NCBI RefSeq assembly: GCF_003355495.1
Contig: NZ_CP031337.1
Location: 3,159,001 to 3,223,000, forward strand
Direction: 5' to 3'
Origin: Crenobacter cavernae
Lineage (GTDB): Bacteria > Pseudomonadota > Gammaproteobacteria > Burkholderiales > Chromobacteriaceae
Length of the DNA: 64,000 nucleotides
The notes under the pieces were generated by a model, which saw only the letters and a program-made list of their open reading frames with translations, had not been told where the DNA came from and did not search any database. A program made the position numbers and the translations under genes. Shown here one piece after another: positions 52,353 through 62,200 of this stretch. Position 1 is the first letter of the stretch. The number at the start of each line of letters is the position of its first letter.

Positions 52353-53165
52353 ATGAACGCCAAACTCGACCCGCCACCGTCGCCCGCCCCGCCGCCCCCC
52401 GAGTCGGAGGCGCTGCTCGCCAACCAGGCGCTGCCGCTGGGCGAACATATCGTCGCCGTGCTCGGCCATGGCGACCCGGCCTACGGCACGGCGCGAAAGA
52501 GCCGCGCCTTCACCGCGCAGTCGGACTACTTCCGAGTGCAGTTCAAGGGCTTCGCGCGCGTCGCCGGCGGACAGTGGCAGCGCTTCGACGGCGACGACGG
52601 CACCTTCCACGCCAGCCTCAACGCCGCGTGGGCGCGCGCCGACCACCCGAGCCGCAGCGTGCTGTTCGGCCCGCGTAGCGGCGTCAGCCTGACCGATGCC
52701 TTCGCCGGCAGCGCGCTCGACGGCTATCTGTTCGCGCAGGCGATCGAGTGGGCGAAGTCGGTCTACCCCGACTACCAGGTGACGCCCGGCGCGCTGAACA
52801 CCGCGGCGCTTGACGAGGAAGAAAGGCTGCGCTGCAACGCCTTCTACGCGGCGCAGGGCTTCGATTTCGAGTGGGGCGACGCGGCGCAGAAGAGCGCCGC
52901 CTACCGCAAGGAGAAGGCCGGCCGCCTGCTCGGCATCTGGGACGGCGAGAAGGTGGCCGAGGTGTCGGGCGAGGCCATCCTCGACACGCTCGCGCAGCAC
53001 GACGCGTACAAGCATGAGCTCGAGTACAAGTTGGCCGAGGTCGAGGCGACGCAGGCCTCGCTGCGGCGCCAGGTGCAGAAGGAACGCCACACCAACCAGA
53101 TCATGACCGGCGTGACCGCCTTCGTGATGCTGATCGGGCTGATGTACGCGGTCGGGGCATTCTGA
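52353..53165 (+). CDS. Hypothetical protein with C-terminal membrane anchor
   Basis: 270 residues. Pro-rich start (PPPSPAPPPPES), a globular middle with EWAKSVYPDYQVTPG and LRCNAFYAAQGFDFEWGDAA (a weak GNAT-like ending), a coiled coil (HELEYKLAEVEATQASLRRQVQKE) and a last helix MTGVTAFVMLIGLMYAVGAF. It should sit in the inner membrane facing the cytoplasm. Family not recognised. Confidence 0.75.
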   Translation: MNAKLDPPPSPAPPPPESEALLANQALPLGEHIVAVLGHGDPAYGTARKSRAFTAQSDYFRVQFKGFARVAGGQWQRFDGDDGTFHASLNAAWARADHPSRSVLFGPRSGVSLTDAFAGSALDGYLFAQAIEWAKSVYPDYQVTPGALNTAALDEEERLRCNAFYAAQGFDFEWGDAAQKSAAYRKEKAGRLLGIWDGEKVAEVSGEAILDTLAQHDAYKHELEYKLAEVEATQASLRRQVQKERHTNQIMTGVTAFVMLIGLMYAVGAF

Positions 53166-53198
53166 ACCGGCGCACGCACGACTTTCACCGCCCCGCAA

Positions 53199-53229
53199 AA
53201 AAGCTTGGCCGAGCCCCAAAGCTCGGCCA
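53199..53229. terminator. Word-containing hairpin between convergent genes
   Basis: TGGCCGAG-CCCCAAAG-CTCGGCCA stem with an A run before it. It would terminate lrp on the minus strand. Confidence 0.65.
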
Positions 53230-53247
53230 TGTCTTTACCGAAGCCCG

Positions 53248-53736
53248 TCAGTCCTCGACCGGCAGCAGCAGCGTCTCCTTCACCTCCTCCATCACCACGT
53301 AGCTCTTCGACTCGTTCGCGTTCGGCAGCTGCAACAGGATGTCGCCGAGCAGCTTGCGGTAGTGGCTCATGTCGGCGATGCGCGCCTTGATCAGGTAGTC
53401 GAAGTCGCCCGACACCAGGTGGCAGTCGAGCACCTGCGGCAGTTTCATCACCTCGCGCCGGAACGCCTCGAAAATCTCGCCCGACTTGGCCGACAGCTTG
53501 ATCTCGACGAACACCAGCAAGGTCGCGCCGAGCGCCTGCGGGTTCAGTTTGGCGTAATAGCCCTCGATCACGCCGTCGCGCTCCAGGCGCCGCACGCGCT
53601 CGGTGCACGGCGTGATCGACAGCCCGACCTTTTCCGCCAGTTCGGTCATCGACATGCGGCCGTTGGCCTGCAGGTGGCGCAGGATCTTGCGGTCGATGCG
53701 GTCGAGCGGATAGCCGGATGCGCTTCCCTTTTTCAT
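53248..53736 (-). CDS. lrp: Lrp/AsnC family regulator
   Basis: 162 residues. N-terminal HTH (LDRIDRKILRHLQANGRMSMTELAEKVGLS read in parts) and RAM domain (FVEIKLSAKSGEIFEAF, CHLVSGDFDYLIKARI). Divergent from dadA with a large palindrome between, so it probably controls D-alanine catabolism in response to amino acids, as Lrp does for dad genes elsewhere. Confidence 0.93.
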   Translation of the reverse strand: MKKGSASGYPLDRIDRKILRHLQANGRMSMTELAEKVGLSITPCTERVRRLERDGVIEGYYAKLNPQALGATLLVFVEIKLSAKSGEIFEAFRREVMKLPQVLDCHLVSGDFDYLIKARIADMSHYRKLLGDILLQLPNANESKSYVVMEEVKETLLLPVED

Positions 53737-53765
53737 TTTTCCTGTCCATTCGCCATTTAATCAAT

Positions 53766-53801
53766 TTTTTAACCAAATTATAAAAATAATTTGGTTAAAA
53801 A
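53766..53801. promoter_or_regulatory. Lrp-type operator palindrome
   Basis: Perfect 16-base arms TTTTTAACCAAATTAT / ATAATTTGGTTAAAAA with an AAAA centre, in the AT-rich space between lrp and dadA. Size and symmetry suit an Lrp dimer or octamer site. Confidence 0.75.
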
Positions 53802-53926
53802 GACTGCTTTCAAATCAATATACTACAAAAAATCACTAAAGCCAGATTCAAGGGAAAACCCTCATGAATCGGCGTAATGGCGACGGGGCCGCGATGCCCC
53901 TTAGGCAAGAGCAGAGGACGATCAAA

Positions 53927-55228
53927 ATGCAAGTCATGGTATTGGGTGGTGGCGTCATCGGGATCAGCACGGCATGGTATCTGGCCAAGGCCGGCTGCGA
54001 GGTAACCGTCATCGAGCGCCAGCAGGGTCCGGCGCTGGAGACCAGCTTCGGCAACGCCGGTCAGATTTCCCCGGGCTATGCCGCGCCGTGGGCCGCGCCG
54101 GGCATTCCGATGAAGGCCGCCAAGTGGCTGTTCCAGAAGCACGCGCCGCTGGCGATCAAGCCGGACGGCTCGCTGTTCCAGCTGCAGTGGATCGCCAAGA
54201 TGTTCGCCAACTGCAATCCGCAAGCGTACAACCTCAACAAGGGCCGCATGATGCGGCTGGCCGAGTACAGCCGCGACAAGATCAAGGAACTGCGCGCCGA
54301 GACCGGCCTCCAGTACGAAGGCCGCCAGGGCGGCACGCTGCAGCTGTTCCGCACCCAGGCGCAGCTCGACGGCATGGGCAAGGACATCGAAGTGCTGAAG
54401 GAGTGCGGCGTCGACTTCAACGTGCTCGACCCGGACGGCTGCGCACGCGTCGAGCCGGCGCTGGCCAAGACCAAGCACAAGCTGACCGGCGGCCTGCAGC
54501 TGCCGAACGACGAGACCGGCGACTGCAACCTGTTCACCCAGCGCCTGGCCGAGATGTGCAAGGCCGCCGGCGTGAAGTTCCTGTTCGACCAGCGCATCGA
54601 GAAACTGCTCGACGACGGCAAGCGCCTCACCGGCGTCGTCGCCAACGGCGTGACCCACACCGCCGACCACTACGTGCTGGCGCTCGGCAGCTATTCGCGC
54701 GACCTGCTCAAGGCCCTCGACATCGACGTGCCGGTCTACCCGGTCAAGGGTTACTCGCTGACCGTGCCGATCACCAACGCGACCGGCGCGCCGACCTCGA
54801 CCATCCTCGACGAGACCTACAAGATCGCGATCACCCGCTTCGATGACCGCATCCGCGTCGGCGGCATGGCCGAGCTGTCGGGCTACGACCTGTCGCTGAA
54901 CCCGCGCCGCCGCGCCACGCTGGAAATGGTCGTGAACGACCTGTACCCGGAAGGCGGCGACGTGAAGGCCGCCAGCTTCTGGACCGGTCTGCGCCCGATG
55001 ACGCCGGACGGCACGCCGATCATCGGCGCCACCCGCCTTGCCAACCTGTCGCTGAACACCGGCCACGGCACGCTCGGCTGGACGATGAGCGCGGGCTCCG
55101 GCAAGTTGCTCGCCGACCTGATCACCGGTCAGCGCACCGAGATCAGCGCCGACGGCCTGTCGATCGCGCGCTACGGCGCCAAAGTGGTCGTGCCGACCGT
55201 GCTGCGCCCCAGCACCGCCGCCGCCTAA
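53927..55228 (+). CDS. dadA: D-amino acid dehydrogenase
   Basis: 433 residues. FAD-binding VMVLGGGVIGISTAWYLAKAG, NAGQISPGYAAPWAAPG and C-terminal GHGTLGWTMSAGSGKLLAD. Oxidises D-alanine to pyruvate and ammonia via the respiratory chain. The ATG at 53927 gives the family N-terminus MQVMVLGGG; an upstream in-frame ATG adds 21 unlikely residues. Confidence 0.96.
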   Translation: MQVMVLGGGVIGISTAWYLAKAGCEVTVIERQQGPALETSFGNAGQISPGYAAPWAAPGIPMKAAKWLFQKHAPLAIKPDGSLFQLQWIAKMFANCNPQAYNLNKGRMMRLAEYSRDKIKELRAETGLQYEGRQGGTLQLFRTQAQLDGMGKDIEVLKECGVDFNVLDPDGCARVEPALAKTKHKLTGGLQLPNDETGDCNLFTQRLAEMCKAAGVKFLFDQRIEKLLDDGKRLTGVVANGVTHTADHYVLALGSYSRDLLKALDIDVPVYPVKGYSLTVPITNATGAPTSTILDETYKIAITRFDDRIRVGGMAELSGYDLSLNPRRRATLEMVVNDLYPEGGDVKAASFWTGLRPMTPDGTPIIGATRLANLSLNTGHGTLGWTMSAGSGKLLADLITGQRTEISADGLSIARYGAKVVVPTVLRPSTAAA

Positions 55229-55237
55229 GGAGCCGCC

Positions 55238-56302
55238 ATGAGCCGCCCGCTTGAAGCCGTCATCCGCCTCGACCACCTGCGCCACAACTACCACGTTGGC
55301 CGAGCCCTGGCCGGCGGCAAGGCGCTGGCCGTGGTCAAGGCCAACGCCTACGGTCACGGCGCCGTGCAGTGCGCTGCGGCGCTGTTTGATGCCGACGGCT
55401 TCGCCGTCGCGTGCATAGAGGAGGCGATCGAACTGCGCGAGGCCGGCGTCACGCAGCCGATCCTGCTGCTAGAAGGTGTGTTCGAGGCATCCGAGCTCGA
55501 ACTCGCAGAACGCCAAGATTTGTGGCTGGTCGTGCACCACGAAGGCCAGATCGACATGATCGAGGCGGCCGAGCCGAAGACGCCTTACAAGGTGTGGCTG
55601 AAGATGGATTCGGGCATGCACCGCGCCGGCTTCGCACCTTCCGAATACCGCGCCGCGCACCGGCGCCTGCAGGCCTGCGGCAAGGTGGAATCGATCACGA
55701 TGATGAGCCACTTCGCACGCGCCGACGAACCGGGCAATCAAGCCACCGCCGATCAGATCGCCGTGTTCCAGAACGCGGTCGAGGGGCTCAAGGGCGATAT
55801 CAGCCTCGCCAACTCGGCCGGCCTGATCGGCTGGCCGGCCGCGCGCGCCGGCTGGGGCCGCGCCGGCATCATGCTGTACGGCGCGAGCCCGATGCCGGCC
55901 GATTCGCCTGCCATCGACCTCAAGCCGGTGATGCAGCTCAAGTCCAAGGTGTTCGCCGTGCGCGAACTGGCCGAAGGGGAGCCGGTCGGCTACGGCGCCA
56001 GCTTCCACACGCCGCGCGCGACGCGCGTCGGCGTCGTCGCCTGCGGCTACGCCGACGGCTACCCGCGGCTGGCCTCCACCGGCAGCCCGGTCGCGATCAA
56101 CGGCCAGCGCACACGCATCATCGGCCGCGTGTCGATGGACATGCTGATGATCGACCTCACCGACCTGCCGGAAGCCGGCGTCGGCAGCGAAGTCGAACTG
56201 TGGGGCGACACCGTATCGGTGAACGAGGTCGCCGCGCATGCCGGCACCATCGCCTACGAACTCTTGTGCAACGTCAAACGCGCGGCGTTCCGCTATCGGT
56301 AA
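55238..56302 (+). CDS. dadX: Alanine racemase, catabolic type by context
   Basis: 354 residues. PLP lysine motif AVVKANAYGHGAV, GWGRAGIMLYGASP, catalytic tyrosine region GYGASFHTPRATRVGVVACGYADGYPR (read in parts). Nine bases after dadA, so it supplies D-alanine for DadA. It could also be called alr, since only one racemase is visible. Confidence 0.95.
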   Translation: MSRPLEAVIRLDHLRHNYHVGRALAGGKALAVVKANAYGHGAVQCAAALFDADGFAVACIEEAIELREAGVTQPILLLEGVFEASELELAERQDLWLVVHHEGQIDMIEAAEPKTPYKVWLKMDSGMHRAGFAPSEYRAAHRRLQACGKVESITMMSHFARADEPGNQATADQIAVFQNAVEGLKGDISLANSAGLIGWPAARAGWGRAGIMLYGASPMPADSPAIDLKPVMQLKSKVFAVRELAEGEPVGYGASFHTPRATRVGVVACGYADGYPRLASTGSPVAINGQRTRIIGRVSMDMLMIDLTDLPEAGVGSEVELWGDTVSVNEVAAHAGTIAYELLCNVKRAAFRYR

Positions 56303-56343
56303 GTTTTCTCTGGTGTAGTGCTTCTCCGTGTTCTGTCCTTTAC

Positions 56344-56372
56344 ACCCCGGCCGCAAGCCGGGGTCTTTTTTT
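56344..56372 (+). terminator. dadAX terminator
   Basis: ACCCCGGC-CGCAA-GCCGGGGT stem followed by T-rich sequence. Confidence 0.85.
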
Positions 56373-56543
56373 GTTCTTCACGGCCATCCGGCAACACCCG
56401 GTCCTTTAAAAGTGCCGACAGCCGTCCCTTCCCTCGAAGCTATTGCCATTGGGATATGAAGTCGTCAAAATTATCGGTTCGAACTCCCAATATATGTAAA
56501 AATTACTATAAAAAAACCAGAACTTTTGTAACCTTAACAAGCC

Positions 56544-57125
56544 ATGGCGGATAGCCCACCCAACTCTCTACCCACGATGACAAGCCCCCTCCTACGCCAT
56601 CAGCGCGGCTTCACCCTGCTGGAGCTAATGATCACGCTGTCGGTGCTCGCCATCCTGGTCGCGGTGGCCGCCCCGGCGTTCAACCAGACCATGGCCTCCA
56701 GCCGCGCCGCGGGGCTGAGCAATGCGCTGGTCGGCAGCCTCAACCTGGCCCGCTCCGAGGCGATCAAGCGCGGCCAAACGGTGACGGTCTGCAAGACGGC
56801 CAATCCGAACGCCGCCAATACCAACTGCGCGGCCGGCGCCGCCTGGCGGGACGGCTGGTTGGTGTTTGTCGACAACGGCACGCGCGGCACGGTAGACGGT
56901 AACGACGTCCGGATCAAAGTCGTGCAGCCGAGCGGGATAGGCGAAACGAATGTCAGCGCGGGCGGCAACGTCGCCAACTACCTGAGCTTCCTGCCCAGAG
57001 GGGAGAGCCGAGGCAGCGACGGTGCCGTCCCCAGCGCCAGCCTGAACATCTGCACCGGAGGCATCCAGCGCCGCGTGCTCGTCAACGCAGTGGGGCGCAC
57101 CCACATCGCCAAGGGAGACTGCTGA
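56544..57125 (+). CDS. fimT: FimT/FimU-like minor pilin
   Basis: 193 residues (or 182 from the ATG at 56577). Prepilin peptidase site QRGFTLLELMITLSVLAILV with Glu at +5, a GspH/FimT domain with SLNLARSEAIKRGQ and GWLVFVDN. First gene of the type IV pilus minor-pilin operon; the AT-rich 240 bases upstream probably hold its promoter. Stop overlaps the pilV start. Confidence 0.9.
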   Translation: MADSPPNSLPTMTSPLLRHQRGFTLLELMITLSVLAILVAVAAPAFNQTMASSRAAGLSNALVGSLNLARSEAIKRGQTVTVCKTANPNAANTNCAAGAAWRDGWLVFVDNGTRGTVDGNDVRIKVVQPSGIGETNVSAGGNVANYLSFLPRGESRGSDGAVPSASLNICTGGIQRRVLVNAVGRTHIAKGDC

Positions 57126-57556
57126 TGAAAATGCCGCCGCCGCTTCGCGCCAAGACAAGAGGCAGCACCATGATGGAGATCCTCGTCGCCATCCTGGTGC
57201 TGGGACTCGGCCTGCTCGGTTTTGCCGGACTGCACGCCCGTTCGCTGGCAAATACGCACAGCGCCTATCTGCGCAGCCAGGCGACCATCCTGACCCACGA
57301 TGCCGTAGAACGGATGCGCGTCAACCGTGCCGCGGCGAAAAAAGGCTCCTACAACACCGTGATCGGCAGCGTTCCCGCCGGAGGCAGCGTCGCAGGAGAC
57401 GATCTGGCCGAATGGAAGCAGAACCTCGGCCAGGCGCTGCCCGGCGGCGACGGGTCTATCACCGTCGATGGAAACAGCGCCGTGACCATCACCCTCCGCT
57501 GGAACGAGCGACGCGACGGCACCCCCACCACCTTTACGACCCAGACCACCTTCTAA
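57125..57556 (+). CDS. pilV: PilV minor pilin
   Basis: 143 residues. Prepilin-like TRGSTMMEILVAILVLGLGLL with Glu at +5 after the Gly, although +1 is Ser rather than Phe. LHARSLANTHSAYLRSQATIL and DAVERMRVNRAAA match PilV. Part of the pilus-tip priming complex. Confidence 0.9.
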   Translation: MKMPPPLRAKTRGSTMMEILVAILVLGLGLLGFAGLHARSLANTHSAYLRSQATILTHDAVERMRVNRAAAKKGSYNTVIGSVPAGGSVAGDDLAEWKQNLGQALPGGDGSITVDGNSAVTITLRWNERRDGTPTTFTTQTTF

Positions 57557-57557
57557 G

Positions 57558-58643
57558 ATGAAACCAGCACAGCCTGGGCGCCGCCTTCAGCGCGGCGTCA
57601 CCCTGATCGAACTGATGGTCGCCATCACGCTGGGCATGGTGCTGGTCGCGACCTTCGGCTATACGTATCTGGCCAGCCGCAAGGCCTTCCAGTCGCTCGA
57701 TATCTCGTCCCGCCTGCAGGAAAACGCCCGCTTCGCCTTCGACACGCTGACTTACGACGTCCGTATGGCGGGCTTCACCGGCTGCTCGAGCACCAGCCGG
57801 GCCAACGTGCTGAACAACCCCGGCGCGTGGGACCTGTTCGACCAACCGCTGATCGGCTACGAAGCAGGCGTCAGCACGTTTCCTGCCATCAGCAACCCGG
57901 CGGTGCTGCGCGGAGATGCCCTCACCATCCTGCGGGCCGACAACAGCCGCGAATACCGGGTAGACAGCCACAATCCGACCTCGGCGCAGTTTCAACTCAA
58001 GGACGACCACGACCTCAAGCAGGGAGAAATCCTGGTCGTGACCGACTGCAGCCACGCTGCGGTGTTCCAGATGACCAGAAGCAACAACAATGACACCAAC
58101 CGCACCGTCAACCACAACACCGGCAATACGACCTCTCCCGGCAACTGCACCAAGGGGTTCGGTAGCCCCGTTGAATGCACCACCCTTGGCAACCCCTATC
58201 CCTTCTCGCCGGGGTCGCAAATCCTGCGCCTGAGCGGCATCACCTACTACGTCGGCACCAGCGACACCGGCGAACCCGCCCTCTTCCGCCGCCGCCTCAC
58301 GCACAGCAACGGCAACGCCACGACCGTCGCCGAGGAACTGGCCGAAGGCGTCGAAAACATGCAGATCCGGTACGGGGTCGACACCTCGGCCACGCCGGAC
58401 GGTGTGGTGGACAGCTACGTGACCGCCGACCAGGTGACGGCCACCGCACCGGGGGCGAACACCAGCGATGACTGGCAGCGGGTATTGAGCGTGCGCATCC
58501 AGCTGTTGATGGTGTCGCGCCAGGACGAATCGGTCACCTCGACGCCCCAGCGCTACACCTTCAACGGCACGGCGACCACGCCGGGCGACCGGCGCCTCAG
58601 GCGGGTCTTCACCACGACCATCGCGATAAGGAACAGGCTATGA
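57558..58643 (+). CDS. pilW: PilW minor pilin
   Basis: 361 residues. Prepilin site QRGVTLIELMVAITLGMVLV, then SRLQENARFAFDTLTYDVRMAGFTGCSS (read in parts) and a late EELAEGVENMQIRYGVD, all typical of PilW. Overlaps pilX by 4 bases. Confidence 0.93.
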   Translation: MKPAQPGRRLQRGVTLIELMVAITLGMVLVATFGYTYLASRKAFQSLDISSRLQENARFAFDTLTYDVRMAGFTGCSSTSRANVLNNPGAWDLFDQPLIGYEAGVSTFPAISNPAVLRGDALTILRADNSREYRVDSHNPTSAQFQLKDDHDLKQGEILVVTDCSHAAVFQMTRSNNNDTNRTVNHNTGNTTSPGNCTKGFGSPVECTTLGNPYPFSPGSQILRLSGITYYVGTSDTGEPALFRRRLTHSNGNATTVAEELAEGVENMQIRYGVDTSATPDGVVDSYVTADQVTATAPGANTSDDWQRVLSVRIQLLMVSRQDESVTSTPQRYTFNGTATTPGDRRLRRVFTTTIAIRNRL

Positions 58644-59188
58644 AGCCGCGTCGTCATGAGAGAGTCCACGGGAGACGCCGGCAGCGCGGCGTCACGCTGC
58701 TGGTGGCGCTGGTCTTCCTCGCCATCATCGCGCTGCTCGGCGCGTCTGCCGCGTACAACAGCTCGATCCAGGAGCGCATGGGCGGCAACACGCGCAACCG
58801 CGACCTCGCCTTCCAGGCCGCCGAAAAAGCGCTGAAGGATGCCGAAGACACCCTGACTGCCTGGCGCAGCCAGGTCCCGGCGACGCCGAATCAAATCCGC
58901 AACGGCCTGGTCAACTGCACCCAAAGCAGTTCACCCCAGCCGGCTACCGACTGCTTCTACCACGCCAACGACCTGGCTTATTGGCAGAGCGCAAGCTACT
59001 GGTCTACCGATGGCCAGTACCGCACCCCCTCGCAAGACCTGGACCAGGCCGCCGCCCAGCCGCGTTACGTGGTGGAAAAAATGCCGAGTGCCGGCCTCAC
59101 CGACTACTACCGCGTCACCGCGCGCGGCGTCGGCAAAGACAGCGGCGCCGTCGTCATCCTGCAGGCGATGTACCGCTACGAACCCTGA
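58640..59188 (+). CDS. pilX: PilX minor pilin
   Basis: 182 residues. RQRGVTLLVALVFLAIIALL lacks the +5 Glu, as PilX proteins (GspK-like) do; AAYNSSIQERMGGNTRNRDL and AFQAAEKALKDAEDTL follow. C-terminus YRVTARGVGKDSGAVVILQ is the family ending. Sits before pilY1 as usual. Confidence 0.93.
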   Translation: MKPRRHERVHGRRRQRGVTLLVALVFLAIIALLGASAAYNSSIQERMGGNTRNRDLAFQAAEKALKDAEDTLTAWRSQVPATPNQIRNGLVNCTQSSSPQPATDCFYHANDLAYWQSASYWSTDGQYRTPSQDLDQAAAQPRYVVEKMPSAGLTDYYRVTARGVGKDSGAVVILQAMYRYEP

Positions 59189-59202
59189 TTCGGGAACCGA
59201 CC

Positions 59203-62200
59203 ATGAAGCTCAAAATCCTCTTCCATCGGCAGCACCCGGTCTGGGCATCGGGGCTTGCGCTCTGCCTCGCCGGTCAGCCCGCCACAGCGGCCATCTCGCT
59301 GGCGAACGCCCCGCTGTTTCTCACCACCAGCGTGGCCCCCAACCTGATCCTCACCCTCGACGACTCGGGCAGCATGGCCCGCGCCTACACGCCGGACACG
59401 ATCAGGAACGACCAGGGCAAGGGGAACGGCAAGCGCTTCAAGGCGAGCTACTACAACCCGATGTACTACAACCCCGCGGTGACTTACACCGTTCCGACGC
59501 GTCGCGACGGCGTCGGCTACAGTACGAGCTTTAACAATGCGCTGTTGGACGGCTTCAACAGCGCAGCCGGCACGGTAGACCTGGGCAGCAACTACAAAGT
59601 CACATTCCAGTACTACAACGGCAGCGGCCAGTGCAGCCAATACCTGAGCGAGGACAAACCGGCCTCGCCGCAATGCTGGCTGGTAGAAAACCCTGCTGCG
59701 GATTTCGAGAGTGGGGGCGTCGACAGGACGACCTCCGGCGTGCCGGCTTATTACTACCTGTTCTACAGCCAGAAAAAAGGCCAAGCGAAGCCGGACAACT
59801 GTACCGACGACAAGGAAGTCGAGTACTGCTATATCAAGATCGATGTCGGCTCAAGCGACGACATCGCCAAGGGGGACAGCGCCGAACAGAAAAAGCAGAA
59901 CTTCGCGAACTGGTACTCTTTCCACCGCACGCGCGCCCTTTCGATGATGTCGGCCGCCATGAGCGCCGTGACCGATATCGACGATCAAGAAGTGCGCCTC
60001 GGCTGGCAGACGCTCAACAACGGCGGCTGCGACAGCTTCGGCACGACCTGCAAAGGCTACGACGACGTCGACCGCGAAAACCGGCTGCGCAAGCTCACCA
60101 CCTCCCACCGCAGCAACTTCTACAACTGGCTCCAGCGTTTCGACGTAGGCTCGTCCACGCCCTTGCGCGGCGCGCTCAAGAAGGTCGGCGACTATTTCTC
60201 GATCAGCACCGGCGGCACCGACCCCGCCACCCCCTATGCTGAGGATCCTTACGTCAGCAAAGGCACCGAGCTGAGCTGCCGCAAGAACTTCCACATCCTG
60301 TTCACCGATGGCTTGTGGAACGGCAACAACAACGTCGATTACGGCGGCAACCTCGACAGCACCGCTCGCAACCTGCCGGATAGCACGGCCTTTCCAGCGG
60401 ACAAGCCTCCGTTCAAGGACGGCAACAGCAACAGCCTCGCCGACATCGCTTTCAAGTACTGGGCCACCGACCTGCGGACCGACCTCGACAACAATGTCCA
60501 GCCGTATGTCGCCGCCCGTTCCGACGATGCAGCGGCTCAGTACTGGGACCCGAAAAACGATCCGGCCAGCTGGCAGCATCTGGTCAACTTCACCATCGGC
60601 CTCGGCTTGACCAGCACGCTGAGCGACCCGGTTTGGGGGGGCTCCACCTACGCCGGCGATTACGACAAGATTAAAAAGGATGACAAAAACTGGCCGCCGA
60701 TCGACGAAAACCCGGTGAACAACCTCGAGCCGGTCGGCCATGTCTACGACCTGTGGCACGCCGCGATCAACAGCCGCGGCCAATTCTTCAGCGTCGAAGA
60801 GCCCGACGCCATGGTCAAGGCGTTCCGCTCGGCGGTCACCTCCATCCTCAACGCCAACCCGTCTGCCGCCGCACTCGCCGCCAACTCCACCAGCCTGCAG
60901 ACGGGGACCCTTGTCTACCAGGCGGGTTTTGACAGCCGCGACTGGCACGGCCAACTGCAGGCGTTTCCGATAGAGGGGGACGGCATCGGCGACGCCCAGT
61001 GGGACGCCGCCAAGCTGATTCCCACCAGCGGCCGCAAGGTTTTCACCTACGACGGTAGCCAGGGCAAAGAGTTCAAGAATTGCAGCAGCGACCTGAGCGA
61101 GACCCAGAAGCTCGCGCTCGACACCGACAGCAGCGGCGTCGTCGATAACCAATGCACCGCCCGCCTCGACTGGCTGCGCGGCGACGCCAGCAAGGAACAG
61201 CGTTTCAGCGGCGGCGTCTTCCGCGATCGCAAAGCATCGGTCCTCGGCGACATCGTCAATTCCGACCCGATCTACGTAAAGGACCAGGACGACGGCTATA
61301 CCGGCAGCGCTGCCGAGAGCGAGGCCGGCAGCTACCGGACTTTCGTCAATGCAAAAAAGACCCGTACCCCCGTGGTCTACGTCGGCGCCAACGACGGCAT
61401 GCTGCATGCATTCCGGGCCGACACCGGCCATGCCAAATCCGGTGTCGAGCAGTTCGCCTACGTCCCGGCCGGCGTCTACGGCCGGCTCAGCCAACTGACC
61501 AGCCCGGCCTACACTCACACCTATACGGTAGATGGTGCACCCAACGTGGGCGACGCCTACCTGTCGAATGCCTGGAAAACCGTGCTGGTCGGCGGCCTGG
61601 GCGCTGGCGGCAAGTCGGTCTACGCGCTGGACGTCACCGACCCGGACAACTTCGGCGCCGGCAAGGTGCTATGGGAATACAGCGATGCGACCGATCTCGG
61701 TTATACGTACAGCCAGCCGCAAATCGCCCGCCTCAACAACGGTCAATGGGCGGCGGTCTTCGGGAACGGTTACAACAGCGCATCCGACAAGGCCTTCCTC
61801 TATATCGTGAACCTCGCCGACGGCAGCCTGATCAAGAAGATTCCGGCCGGCAACAGTACCGCCAACGGCTTGTCCACGCCGGTACTGCACGACGCCAACG
61901 GCGACAAGATCGTCGACGCGGTCTACGCCGGCGACCTGCAGGGCAAGCTGTGGAAATTCGACCTGTCGTCCAACTCTGACAGCAACTGGGCAGTCGGCAA
62001 CGGCGGCAACCCCCTGTTCAGCGCCAAGAACGGCAGCGACCAGGTCCAGCCGATCACCTCGCAGCCCAAGCTCGGCGCCCACCCGCAGGGCGGGATGCTG
62101 GTCTATTTCGGGACCGGACGTTACCTGACCAGCACCGACCCGCAGAACACCGAAGTGCAAAGTTTCTACGCGCTCCGGGACAATGGGGTCGCGGGAACGG

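Noticed and set aside
53810..55357. 515-codon minus-strand frame opposite dadA
   Set aside because: Shadow of dadA codon structure, with a composition typical of antisense frames.
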